A stretch of DNA of 64,000 nucleotides from Pseudomonadota bacterium (GTDB lineage Bacteria; Pseudomonadota; Alphaproteobacteria; Rhodospirillales; Magnetospirillaceae), in contig JAJZVW010000009.1 of assembly GCA_021847015.1 (NCBI GenBank), forward strand, positions 51,328 through 115,327, written 5' to 3'. Below are positions 57,294-64,000 of the stretch, one piece after another; the stretch's first letter is position 1, and each line of letters starts with the position of its first letter. Made by a program: the position numbers and the translations under genes. Below the pieces are notes generated by a model. The model did no database searches, was not told the origin of the DNA, and saw only the letters and a list, made by a program, of their open reading frames with translations.

Positions 57294-58445
57294 ATGGAAA
57301 TTCATGTCGACCGTCCCGGCCGCGCAAAGCGAGCCGGTAATTTTCGTGATATCGCCGGCCGCGCTGCCGAGTTCGCCCACGTCGCCGAACGGCACCGGGA
57401 AAGCGGTCGTGACCTCCCCGGCCTGTACGAAATAACCATGCTCGTCTGGCGCGCCGGCAGCTTCCTCACCTACATCGACGACGACGGCGAGGAACGCCAT
57501 TTGAACGCCCAGCACATCCGGTTGCTGGCGATCCTGCTAACCTATACGAACAATGAGGACTGGGCCGGCGGCCACCCGGCCGCCTGGCCGGGCAACCTTC
57601 GCCTGGGAAAGATGCTGGGGATCGATCCATCCTACGTCCCCCGCCTCCTGCGCGCCCTGGAATGGGCTGGCTGTATCGTGCGCGAATACACCGTCAAAAA
57701 CCGGCGGCACGGTGCCGGCGGTATCAACCTGGCGCCGCTGTTCGCGTTGTTGCCCACACTGCGCGCTTATCTCGATGACCTTGATGCTGACCTCGCCGGC
57801 CAGCGGGCCGTTTCCGACGGTCCCGATAGGGACGAATATTATCCACGGCAGGATGGAAAAAATTCCAGGAGAGAATACAAGAACGAGGAATCTCCAGAAT
57901 CTTGTACGCGCAACCTTTCCTCTGTGGATACCGGGGAACAAGTAAGAGCGGAGGGCGGCTCGCCGCCGCCCAAGTCTTTTCATACCGGGCGCTCCGCGCC
58001 CGATTCGGCGTCGCTTCGCGACATTGCTCTGCAACAGGAGTGGAGGAGGGATCTTGGGAACCTCACCCATCCTGCCATAATAAGCATTCTAACGAAATAC
58101 TCAAGCGTATTCCGCTGGAACCTCAAGAAATCGTTTGGTATTGAGGATCCGTCAAAAGCAACACACGCCCAACTTCTTGCCCTCGTGCGGTTCGTCAAAG
58201 ATAAGAACTTCGCGGACTTGCGGCCTGGATTATGGTCGTGGGCGCTTGAACACCACGGCGTCAATGCCGTCCTGGCCATGTTCTACGCGCTGGAAGCCGA
58301 GAACATTCAGACCAACCGAACTCGCTTTCTCGCCGGCATACTAAAAAAGTCGCCCCAGGATAAGACCATGAACCCGGCAGAGGGATTACGCCGGGCCGTG
58401 GAACATGCCGCGCGCCGCGCCCGGGAGGATGGCCAGTACAACTAG
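57294..58445 (+). CDS. RepC-like plasmid replication initiator
   Basis: A 383-residue protein. Residues about 75-165 form the helix-turn-helix typical of RepC-type initiators (HIRLLAILLTYTNNEDWAGG, WPGNLRLGKMLGIDPSYVPRLLRALEWAG). A low-complexity middle and a helical C-terminal domain (FRWNLKKSFGIEDPSKATHAQLLALVRFV) follow. It should bind the origin and start plasmid replication. ATG 57294 follows AAGGGGGAAG; GTG 57252 is an upstream alternative. The gene is alone, not in a repABC operon; a parA-type pair follows 2.4 kb later. Confidence 0.75.
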   Translation: MEIHVDRPGRAKRAGNFRDIAGRAAEFAHVAERHRESGRDLPGLYEITMLVWRAGSFLTYIDDDGEERHLNAQHIRLLAILLTYTNNEDWAGGHPAAWPGNLRLGKMLGIDPSYVPRLLRALEWAGCIVREYTVKNRRHGAGGINLAPLFALLPTLRAYLDDLDADLAGQRAVSDGPDRDEYYPRQDGKNSRREYKNEESPESCTRNLSSVDTGEQVRAEGGSPPPKSFHTGRSAPDSASLRDIALQQEWRRDLGNLTHPAIISILTKYSSVFRWNLKKSFGIEDPSKATHAQLLALVRFVKDKNFADLRPGLWSWALEHHGVNAVLAMFYALEAENIQTNRTRFLAGILKKSPQDKTMNPAEGLRRAVEHAARRAREDGQYN

Positions 58446-59218
58446 CCGGGCGGGCCGGGCCGGCACAGGGCGGTTAGAACACCTCTAAAGGGGCGCCTGC
58501 CCCTCGGCCGAACCGGTGGCGTGGTGGCCGCGCAACGCGCGTCTGGTGCCCCCGCTTCCGCCCTCCTCCTCTAGCGGAAGGGCGAACGGCCCTCCGCGCA
58601 CGGGGCACCGGCCAAGCCGGCGCGGCGTCGACCGTCCCACCGCCTTGCGGCGGGCGCGGCTCCGAATTCGGGCTCGCCCCCTGCGGGGTCGCGATACTCT
58701 CGCCCTCATGCCTCGCCACGCGGGGAGTGTGGTCGCGCGATCGTCCAAGGTGGCCAGCAGCGTCCGCCGCGAGCTAATTCGCTCTCGCCCGCTCGCGCGC
58801 GCTCCGCTCATAAGCGGCACCGCGACGACGGAACCCAGGCAAAACGTGGCCCGGACCCGGCCCCGAGCAGAACATGCGGCGTCACCGTCCCCAGTTCGAC
58901 GCCCAGCATCATGCGACGGCGCCGCCGTGCCACGGCCGGGTGCCCCCTACCCTGGCAAGGGGGGCGCCGCCCCCCGTACTTTGGCCAACGCTGGCGGGCG
59001 CCTATTCCCCCCTTGTCGCCCGCGCGGAGCGCGGCTGTTTCGGGCCGCGATAACGTCGCGCCGGCCAAGCCGGCGCACGCGGCCCTGCCATCCTCGACGC
59101 TCGACGGGCCTACGCCCGCTCGCGCCTGCGGCGTCCCGCTGCACGCGGGACAACCCGGGGTCATCGCAGAATCTTCCCAAAATCGTACGCTAAGGAACGA
59201 CGGGTGAACGTCTGGCCC
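58446..59218. other. Long non-coding GC-rich region
   Basis: About 770 bases between the initiator and the HTH fragment. It is extremely GC-rich with many short self-complementary stretches (for example GACGGGC-CTA-CGCCCG near 59100). Open frames exist on both strands, but all are low-complexity Arg/Pro/Ala translations without family features. It might hold the vegetative origin, since it adjoins the rep gene, but no iterons or AT-rich unwinding element were recognised. Confidence 0.5.
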
Positions 59219-59452
59219 TCACGTCGGTGAAGCCGTGTGGTCGCCGCGGGCGGCGGGGCCTGCCCATCCCACCCGGGCGAGGGTGTCGAGCAACGTACTG
59301 CGGGCAATGCCGAAGGTGCGGCAGACGGCCGCCTTGCTGGTGCCGGCATTCAATGCGGCGATGACCGCCTCCAGCTTCTCGGGCTCGATGGCTGGCGGTC
59401 GGCCGCCTCGCTTTCCTCTGCGCCGCGCCGCCGTAAAGCCGTTCCTGTCCAA
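59219..59452 (-). pseudogene. HTH_7-like fragment of a serine recombinase
   Basis: 77 residues with GRPPAIEPEKLEAVIAALNAGTSKAAVCRTFGIARSTL, shortened here to the key part GTSKAAVCRTFGIARST, which matches the C-terminal DNA-binding domain of resolvases/invertases. The catalytic serine domain is missing, and the only start is TTG 59452. It abuts the truncated KfrA-like gene head to head. It is either a remnant or a small stand-alone DNA-binding protein. Confidence 0.5.
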
Positions 59453-59520
59453 CCTAAAGCCGGTGAATCCGGCTTAAAGCCGAAACCGACAACCTCACCG
59501 CGTTCGCCGTCCGCCGCGCC

Positions 59521-60150
59521 TTGGGCGGCGGCAACATGAACCGCATCTCCGGAATCCTGGCGGAATGGGAGGCGACTGCGGCGCCAGCGTCCGCGCAGGC
59601 GGAAGCCATCGAACTGCCCGTCGAGCTTCAGGCCGAGGTTGATACTCGCATGGCCGAGCTATCGGCCGGCCTGTCCAGCACCATCGCCAGGATCCATCGC
59701 CGGGCAACCGAGATTGCCGAAGGCCGCGTCACCGAGGCCGTCAAGGCGGCCCGCGCCGCCGCGACGGCGGCCGAAGCCGAATTGGCCGATGCCCGCGAGG
59801 TCCTGGCGGAGACCGATGCTGAAGTGGACGAGTTGGAACAGCAACTCGACCAAGCCCGCCAAAGCGAAACCCGTCTCCGCGATGAATGCGTGGAGGTCAA
59901 GGAAAAGCTGGCGGCCATGACGGAACGCGCCGAGACGGCCGAACGCCACCTGGCGGAAACGACCGGGCGCCTCGACACCCTAGTGAAGGAGGCGGATGCC
60001 GCCCGAGAGAGGGCCGCTGCGGCTGAGGCGAAGGCCAAGGAGGCGGACGCCGAACGGCAGCGTGCCTTGGACCGGGAACACCAGCTTACCGAGCAAATGA
60101 CCGCGCTCCGCAGTTTCCTGGAAAGCCAGTTCGACCAACTGAAGAGGTAG
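59521..60150 (+). CDS. KfrA-like coiled-coil protein, N-terminus truncated
   Basis: A 209-residue protein (ATG 59536 is another start). Residues 60-205 form a long coiled coil rich in Ala and Glu. The frame is open back to 59467 and encodes AFAVRRALGGGNMNRISGILAEWEA, the end of a KfrA DNA-binding domain, but without any start codon before TTG 59521. The missing part is where the serine-recombinase fragment adjoins. KfrA proteins organise plasmid DNA and self-regulate; this copy may have lost most of its DNA-binding head. Confidence 0.65.
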   Translation: MGGGNMNRISGILAEWEATAAPASAQAEAIELPVELQAEVDTRMAELSAGLSSTIARIHRRATEIAEGRVTEAVKAARAAATAAEAELADAREVLAETDAEVDELEQQLDQARQSETRLRDECVEVKEKLAAMTERAETAERHLAETTGRLDTLVKEADAARERAAAAEAKAKEADAERQRALDREHQLTEQMTALRSFLESQFDQLKR

Positions 60151-60152
60151 TC

Positions 60153-60557
60153 ATGGCCTCCACGGCGGCATTGCAGGCGATAGCGACCGGCCTCAACGAG
60201 CGCCAGCGCACGTATTTGCTGGCGGTGTACGTGGAGGATCAGCGCCGCGAAGCTGCTGCGCGCGGCCCTGGTGCGTTGCCGGCGAGCGAATGGCGGTGGA
60301 TCGAGCAGGACGCGGCGGCGGCGCATGCCCTGCGGGCCGAAGCGCAGGGGCGCGCCGTGGACGCGCAAAGCCAACTGGACGCAACGCAGCGTGCCGCCCG
60401 CGATGCCCAAATGGACGCCGCCCGCGCTTCCGCCGATGTCACGCGCTGGCGCGAGACGGCGGGAGAGCGCCAGAACGAAATCGAGAAGCTGCGGACACAA
60501 GTCGAGAAAGCGCGGGTGGCGGCGGCAGAAGAAGCCCAGTGCCGGGAGCAGCAGTGA
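60153..60557 (+). CDS. Hypothetical coiled-coil protein
   Basis: A 134-residue helical protein (ERQRTYLLAVYVEDQRREAAA at the start, then heptad-like EIEKLRTQVEKARVAAAEE). ATG 60153 lies 2 bases after the KfrA-like stop, so the two are co-expressed. Similar companions of KfrA-like genes occur on alphaproteobacterial plasmids. The function is unknown. Confidence 0.6.
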   Translation: MASTAALQAIATGLNERQRTYLLAVYVEDQRREAAARGPGALPASEWRWIEQDAAAAHALRAEAQGRAVDAQSQLDATQRAARDAQMDAARASADVTRWRETAGERQNEIEKLRTQVEKARVAAAEEAQCREQQ

Positions 60558-60747
60558 CGGCGGCTGACCCCTGTATTTTGGCGCGCGATGATGGGGACAC
60601 CGATAGGCGGCCCCCCTTCTTATTTTGGCGGGCAGGCGCGCGTCCGTGTCGTCCCACACGTCGCCGTGCCCGCCTGCGCGCCGCTGCGCATGCGCGCTAT
60701 TGTGCTATACGTTTAGTCCGCATGCGCCACCGTGCGCCCGCGCGCTA

Positions 60748-60775
60748 TTGACACCGCACCCGTGCGTGCTATCAT
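60748..60775 (+). promoter_or_regulatory. parA promoter
   Basis: A perfect TTGACA (60748-60753) and TATCAT (60770-60775) are 16 bases apart and face parA. The spacer contains GCACCCGTGC, a short dyad that could be an operator. GCGCTATTG occurs twice just upstream (near 60696 and 60742). Confidence 0.75.
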
Positions 60776-60807
60776 TCTTGCAATGAGTACGTTCGGAGGA
60801 TCATCTG

Positions 60808-61500
60808 ATGGCTGTTCTTACTGTCGCGTCGACGAAGGGCGGTGTCGGCAAGTCTATGACCGTCACCAACATTGCGATAATGGCCTACCAAGCCGGCGCC
60901 AAGGTTGCCGTTTTCGACTGCGACCCTCAGCGCCATTCCGAACTGATGATTGCGCGCTATCTCGACGCGCTGGGCCAGGCGCAGGCCGGTCGCGCCTCCC
61001 TCGACGTTTGGACCGACGCCACCCAAGATGACCTCCTCGACCGTGCGAACGCCGCCGCAAACAATTATGACCTCGTATTGATCGACCTCCAGGGCAGCGC
61101 CAACCAACTGATGCTTTTGGCCATCGTCGCCGCAGACCTCGTCATCCTTCCGGTACAGCCGGCCGCCCTCGACATCGACGGCGCCGTGATCGCCTGGACC
61201 AATGTGCGCAAAGCCGCGCAGATCGCGCGCCGGGAGATACCCGCCCGTGTATTTTTCACGCGCACTCCGGCCGCGATCCAGCCGCGCGTGCTGAAACAGA
61301 CCCGGGCCAACTTCGAGCAGAAGGGTCTCAAGGTGATGCGTACCGAATTCGTCGAGCGTTCCGCATTCAAGGAAGCGACCTTTGACGGGCGATTTCCGAC
61401 GGAATTCGCCCCGCAATCCCCGGCCGCCGACAATGTCCGCGCCATCTATACGGAGATCATGGAAACCCTGCACACCATCGCCCGCGCGGAGGCCGTGTGA
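60808..61500 (+). CDS. parA: ParA-type partition ATPase
   Basis: A 230-residue ATPase with the deviant Walker A KGGVGKS (residues 10-16), FDCDPQRHS and LVLIDLQGSANQ. It should drive plasmid segregation by patterning on the nucleoid. It lacks the extra N-terminal HTH, so it is of the short (type Ib-like) class. ATG 60808 follows GGAGG. The small partner gene overlaps its stop. Confidence 0.88.
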   Translation: MAVLTVASTKGGVGKSMTVTNIAIMAYQAGAKVAVFDCDPQRHSELMIARYLDALGQAQAGRASLDVWTDATQDDLLDRANAAANNYDLVLIDLQGSANQLMLLAIVAADLVILPVQPAALDIDGAVIAWTNVRKAAQIARREIPARVFFTRTPAAIQPRVLKQTRANFEQKGLKVMRTEFVERSAFKEATFDGRFPTEFAPQSPAADNVRAIYTEIMETLHTIARAEAV

Positions 61501-61895
61501 TGACCAAGGAAAAGCGCACGTTCGACTTTGACCTACCCGACGCCGGTAGCGCCCTTTTGCCGCCGCGGATGGCGCGGCCGGCGCCGGCTGAGGAAATGAA
61601 GGCGGTGAGCGGCCAATTACTGGGCGAGGCCCATGCCGCCGGTACCCTCACCACCCAGGTGTTGCCGACGCGGCCGGAGAGCAGCGGCCCCAACCGCCGC
61701 ACGGTCTGGATCGGAGATCACATCTGGAATGCGCTGGGCGAGCGCGCCCTGCGGGAAGGCAGAACCCGCACCTATTATGTCCTCCTTGGACTCCAGCAAT
61801 TAGGGTTCCCGGTTTCCGAGGGGGATCTTGAAGACAAGCGCGGTTCCTTTCTCAAGGAAGCCGCTCGGGAACGGCGGGCTCTTAAAGAATGCTGA
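61500..61895 (+). CDS. Partition partner, ribbon-helix-helix-like
   Basis: A 131-residue protein with a disordered N-terminal half and a C-terminal segment RRTVWIGDHIWNALGERALREGRTRTYYVLLGLQQLG, here cited as RTVWIGDHIWNALGERA, that fits a strand-helix-helix DNA-binding fold. Small RHH proteins replace ParB in short ParA systems. ATG 61500 overlaps the parA stop (TGATG). Confidence 0.7.
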   Translation: MTKEKRTFDFDLPDAGSALLPPRMARPAPAEEMKAVSGQLLGEAHAAGTLTTQVLPTRPESSGPNRRTVWIGDHIWNALGERALREGRTRTYYVLLGLQQLGFPVSEGDLEDKRGSFLKEAARERRALKEC

Positions 61896-61906
61896 CCGCG
61901 CCGGTC

Positions 61907-62284
61907 TTATAGTATCGCCTCGGAGCGTGCCGGTTGCGCCGCCGGCTCGCCCCCGTGGACCAGCCGGCACATCGCCGGCACCTCCATTGCCATGGGGAAA
62001 TGCAGGTGCAAATGACCTGGCGTTGACGCCACTACCCGGATCGGCTGCGCGTTGTCGTGGTAACGACCGATCATGGTCAACGTGCCAGTCGGTCGCGGTA
62101 GCACCAGCACCGATTCTTGCGGCAATTCCGACGGTCTGAAACACGCGCCACGACGGGAGATGTTCACGACGGTGCCCCGAAGCGGGCCTCCCCCGCAATC
62201 CAGTATCGCGTCGATCTCACACTTGTGGCGCGGATGTCGCCGCCGGTTTCGTCCGCTGGACGGTTGCGACTCTGAGGACACCAT
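61907..62284 (-). CDS. PilZ-domain protein
   Basis: A 125-residue PilZ protein with the c-di-GMP-binding pattern RRRHPRHKCE and NISRRGACFR (the usual DxSxxG is NxSxxG here). It should sense the second messenger. ATG 62284 follows GAGAAGGGGGAA; an upstream ATG at 62347 overlaps the likely promoter. It could link host lifestyle to the plasmid pilus, though no direct connection is visible. Confidence 0.75.
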   Translation of the reverse strand: MVSSESQPSSGRNRRRHPRHKCEIDAILDCGGGPLRGTVVNISRRGACFRPSELPQESVLVLPRPTGTLTMIGRYHDNAQPIRVVASTPGHLHLHFPMAMEVPAMCRLVHGGEPAAQPARSEAIL

Positions 62285-62399
62285 TTCCCCCTTCTCGTGG
62301 CTAAATATAGTGTATCCTGTATATCCTATCGGCCTTGACATATCCATCAGATCATGTGCGCTATCGGAATATGTGTGCTGATGGCAAACGAGGGTGGTT

Positions 62400-62876
62400 A
62401 TGAATCCGCCTTACCAACCGGATTATCTCCGTGGCCCCTATGAGGCGCGCTTCTCGCTTCGGAGCAATCTTTGGGAAATCTGGACACCGGAGGGACAGCA
62501 AATAGCGACAATAGGCGGCGCCCTGCCGTTGTCTCAGCGCTGGCTTGGTGTTGGCACAGCCCAGTACCTGGCGCGCAGCGCCGAAGCGTTCCGGGTGGCC
62601 GGCGCCATTCTCAAGATAGAGCCCTTCGACCTTGTGAGCCCGAACGTCATAACCACTCTCTTGGACGCTGCGATGTACGCGCGTGTTCGTTTGCCCTTGG
62701 ACGATAATCTTTCCCCCGTTCATGGCTTGTTGCAGAAGCGCCTTGCGGAATTGTTCCGTGCGGAGAGCCTTGCACTTCTGGAAACCGGCGAAGAACAGGC
62801 CCATACTCCGGCTGATAATCGTGGGGCCACGGGGGAAGGGGATGAGGCGGGCTCAATTTCGAGCATGGCGGGATAG
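62400..62876 (+). CDS. Hypothetical 158-residue protein
   Basis: ATG 62400 follows GAGGGTGG. A globular N-terminal domain (LRSNLWEIWTPEGQQIATIGG, then PLSQRWLGVGTAQYLARSAEAFRVAGAIL in two helices) is followed by a disordered tail. No family was recognised. Its end overlaps the next gene by 35 bases in another frame. Confidence 0.55.
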   Translation: MNPPYQPDYLRGPYEARFSLRSNLWEIWTPEGQQIATIGGALPLSQRWLGVGTAQYLARSAEAFRVAGAILKIEPFDLVSPNVITTLLDAAMYARVRLPLDDNLSPVHGLLQKRLAELFRAESLALLETGEEQAHTPADNRGATGEGDEAGSISSMAG

Positions 62877-63258
62877 GAACGCACTCGCGCAACCCCAAGC
62901 CGCCGCCGCACTGCATAGCGCACTGGCCACATACCGCGGATGGGAAATTGTCGGAAAGCGCCCCCCAACGGCCATCGACGCCCTGGCTTACTACGTCGAG
63001 AAGTATGGCGCTGTTAGCTCCGACGTCATCAGGGAGTGGCTAAAAACGCTCCCAGTCGAGCCGGCGCCGACAATGACGCTGCCGGACTTAGCGGACTTAC
63101 TCCACGTCACTGCGGATGCACTCCGAAGCGACATCGAGGCCCATCCGGATGCCTTTCCACATCCACTCGATCTACCAGGAAGCGACAAGAAGCCGATATG
63201 GCGGACGGCGGACGTGATGGCGTGGCTTAAAGCGAGACCAAGCCGGCGCTGGTGGTAA
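62842..63258 (+). CDS. HTH-containing hypothetical protein
   Basis: A 138-residue protein with an XRE-like start (FRAWRDRNALAQPQAAAAL, ATYRGWEIVGKR) similar to the protein at 15202, and a second possible DNA-binding segment (LADLLHVTADALRSDIEA, WRTADVMAWLKAR) like a small excisionase or phage regulator. ATG 62842 follows GGGAAGGGG. Confidence 0.6.
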   Translation: MRRAQFRAWRDRNALAQPQAAAALHSALATYRGWEIVGKRPPTAIDALAYYVEKYGAVSSDVIREWLKTLPVEPAPTMTLPDLADLLHVTADALRSDIEAHPDAFPHPLDLPGSDKKPIWRTADVMAWLKARPSRRWW

Positions 63259-63299
63259 AGGATAGGGCGCTGCTGTTTTTTACGCCAAGGAAAAGCGTT

Positions 63300-63842
63300 T
63301 CACGACGAGGCATACGGCGACAACACAGGCCGCGATCCAAAGGTGTCATCGCGGGTGATGTCATCTTCGCCGCCCGAGGTGGTCTTATCGAGCACTCCTT
63401 CCCGTTCCGCCAGCCTGATGAGCGCCGGCAGTTTGGGGTGCATCTTGATCTTGAGCTTGATCCCGTGCGGCCCTGGGGTTTCGGACACCTCGGCAATTGC
63501 CGCTAGGGTGTCGTCGTCGATTGCGTCGGACCCAATCAGGTTGACCTTGCCGTCACCCCACCTGGCCGCTCGGTTGGTCCGTGAAAAGGCCACGGCGCGT
63601 AGCTCGGTAAGAATGCGCTCGGACTCACTCACCCGGCTTTCAAGCTGGGCCTTGAGCGCGGCGTCAATGGCGGCGCGGACATTAACGTTGGCTAACAAGC
63701 GCGAGGCGCCAGCCGTCGCCCCCTCCGGACTATACCCGGCGCGGACGTATGCCTTCGCTCCGTTCTGGTCGATCAGGTATTCCGCGACGAAGAGGCGCTG
63801 TTGATCGCTCAGTCCGTCGGCCTCAAGAATGGTTTCAGCCAC
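63300..63842 (-). CDS. Phage terminase small subunit-like protein
   Basis: A 180-residue protein with the Terminase_2 pattern: LSDQQRLFVAEYLIDQNGAKAYVRAGYS, here read as two helices, then ASRLLANVNVRAAIDA and a C-terminal HPKLPALIRLAEREGVL. In phages it recognises DNA for packaging. No large subunit or other virion gene is near, so it is an orphan, possibly phage-derived and reused as a DNA binder. The start is ATG 63842. Confidence 0.75.
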   Translation of the reverse strand: MAETILEADGLSDQQRLFVAEYLIDQNGAKAYVRAGYSPEGATAGASRLLANVNVRAAIDAALKAQLESRVSESERILTELRAVAFSRTNRAARWGDGKVNLIGSDAIDDDTLAAIAEVSETPGPHGIKLKIKMHPKLPALIRLAEREGVLDKTTSGGEDDITRDDTFGSRPVLSPYASS

Positions 63843-63853
63843 GGTTTCAATCT

Positions 63854-63876
63854 GGTGGTGTCTCAGTTTGAAATTT
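63854..63876. repeat. Insertion-sequence end motif, right copy
   Basis: Inverted counterpart of 612-634. The transposase stop codon (63865-63863) lies inside it, as is common in such compact elements. It marks the edge of an insertion sequence continuing past the window. Confidence 0.55.
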
Positions 63877-64000
63877 CGGCCTCAGCGGCACCCCGCTTCC
63901 GATAGGCGGCGGGACGCTTCGGCGCTTCCGCCCGCGCGTCGATCAGCGCGACAATATCATCCATGTTCCACAGCCGATCCGTGACGCCTGCCGCCATCGC
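63863..64000 (-). CDS. Transposase C-terminal fragment (cut by window end)
   Basis: 45 residues, [20 protein letters not shown] and the following basic tail, ending AEISN. This is the typical end of IS1-like transposases of proteobacteria, in which PAMAAG-T-RLW is conserved. The rest lies outside the window. It is read leftwards and stops inside the predicted terminal repeat. Confidence 0.75.
   Translation of the reverse strand, partial: AMAAGVTDRLWNMDDIVALIDARAEAPKRPAAYRKRGAAEAEISN

Noticed and set aside
58516..59193. A 225-codon open frame in the GC-rich region after the initiator gene
   Set aside because: Low-complexity Arg/Pro/Ala translation, competing frames on both strands and no ribosome site.
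57294..61895. A repABC replicon
   Set aside because: The initiator is RepC-like, but the ParA-type gene is downstream, separate, with a small RHH-type partner, not the repA-repB-repC operon order.

Overview
The window looks like most of a GC-rich conjugative plasmid (an integrative element is less likely) from an alphaproteobacterium. This rests on a RepC-type initiator at 57294-58445, a ParA-type partition pair at 60808-61895, a complete RP4-like (IncP) mobilisation set around an oriT at about 18676, and small phage/plasmid genes typical of alphaproteobacterial accessory DNA. No rRNA, tRNA or CRISPR array was seen. The species cannot be named from the sequence.

Layout. 1-2849: small genes, a tyrosine integrase between two 91-bp direct repeats, and a self-regulated XRE repressor. 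2971-16665: a leading region of mostly plus-strand genes: small hypotheticals, a radical SAM protein, an N6-adenine-type and a C5-cytosine DNA methyltransferase, a ParB-like protein (minus strand), an SSB, and structured leaders. 16735-19160: traM-traL-traK (minus) and traJ (plus) diverging from oriT. 19157-31992: giant relaxase/helicase TraI, coupling protein TraG, TraF peptidase, a transglycosylase, an ArdC/Toprim TraC-type protein and a TrbM-like protein. 32064-42620: an XRE regulator, an operator-bearing promoter and a Trb type IV secretion operon (trbB, C, D, E, J, a TrbK-like gene, L, F, G, H, I). 42617-52865: an R64-like type IVb thin-pilus operon joined to it by overlapping genes (TcpQ protein, pilN, O, P, Q, R, S, a second ATPase, a PilM-like gene, pilV, a PilT-type transglycosylase). 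52965-56532: a receiver protein, a SpoVG-like protein, and a surface protein with an invertible C-terminal cassette next to an XRE regulator and a tyrosine recombinase. 56794-61895: replication, KfrA-like and partition genes. 61907-64000: a PilZ protein, two small plus-strand genes, an orphan terminase small subunit and the end of an insertion sequence.

How it works together. TraJ, TraK and TraI should form the relaxosome at oriT. TraG would dock it on the Trb channel, and the type IVb pilus would capture recipients. Strand polarity at the predicted nick sends the ssb/methyltransferase block in first and the transfer genes last. The two transfer machines appear physically linked: the TrbI (VirB10) protein carries a C-terminal TcpQ pilus domain, and a local tandem duplication has made a separate secreted TcpQ protein between trbI and pilN.

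The strongest new observation is the two-state DNA switch. A 34-bp perfect inverted repeat (54539-54572 and 55110-55143) flanks two convergent, in-frame C-terminal cassettes. Inversion would keep residues 1-100 of a secreted protein and replace its last 107 residues with 64 different ones. A tyrosine recombinase lies about 370 bp away. It looks like a minimal shufflon acting on a gene separate from pilV.
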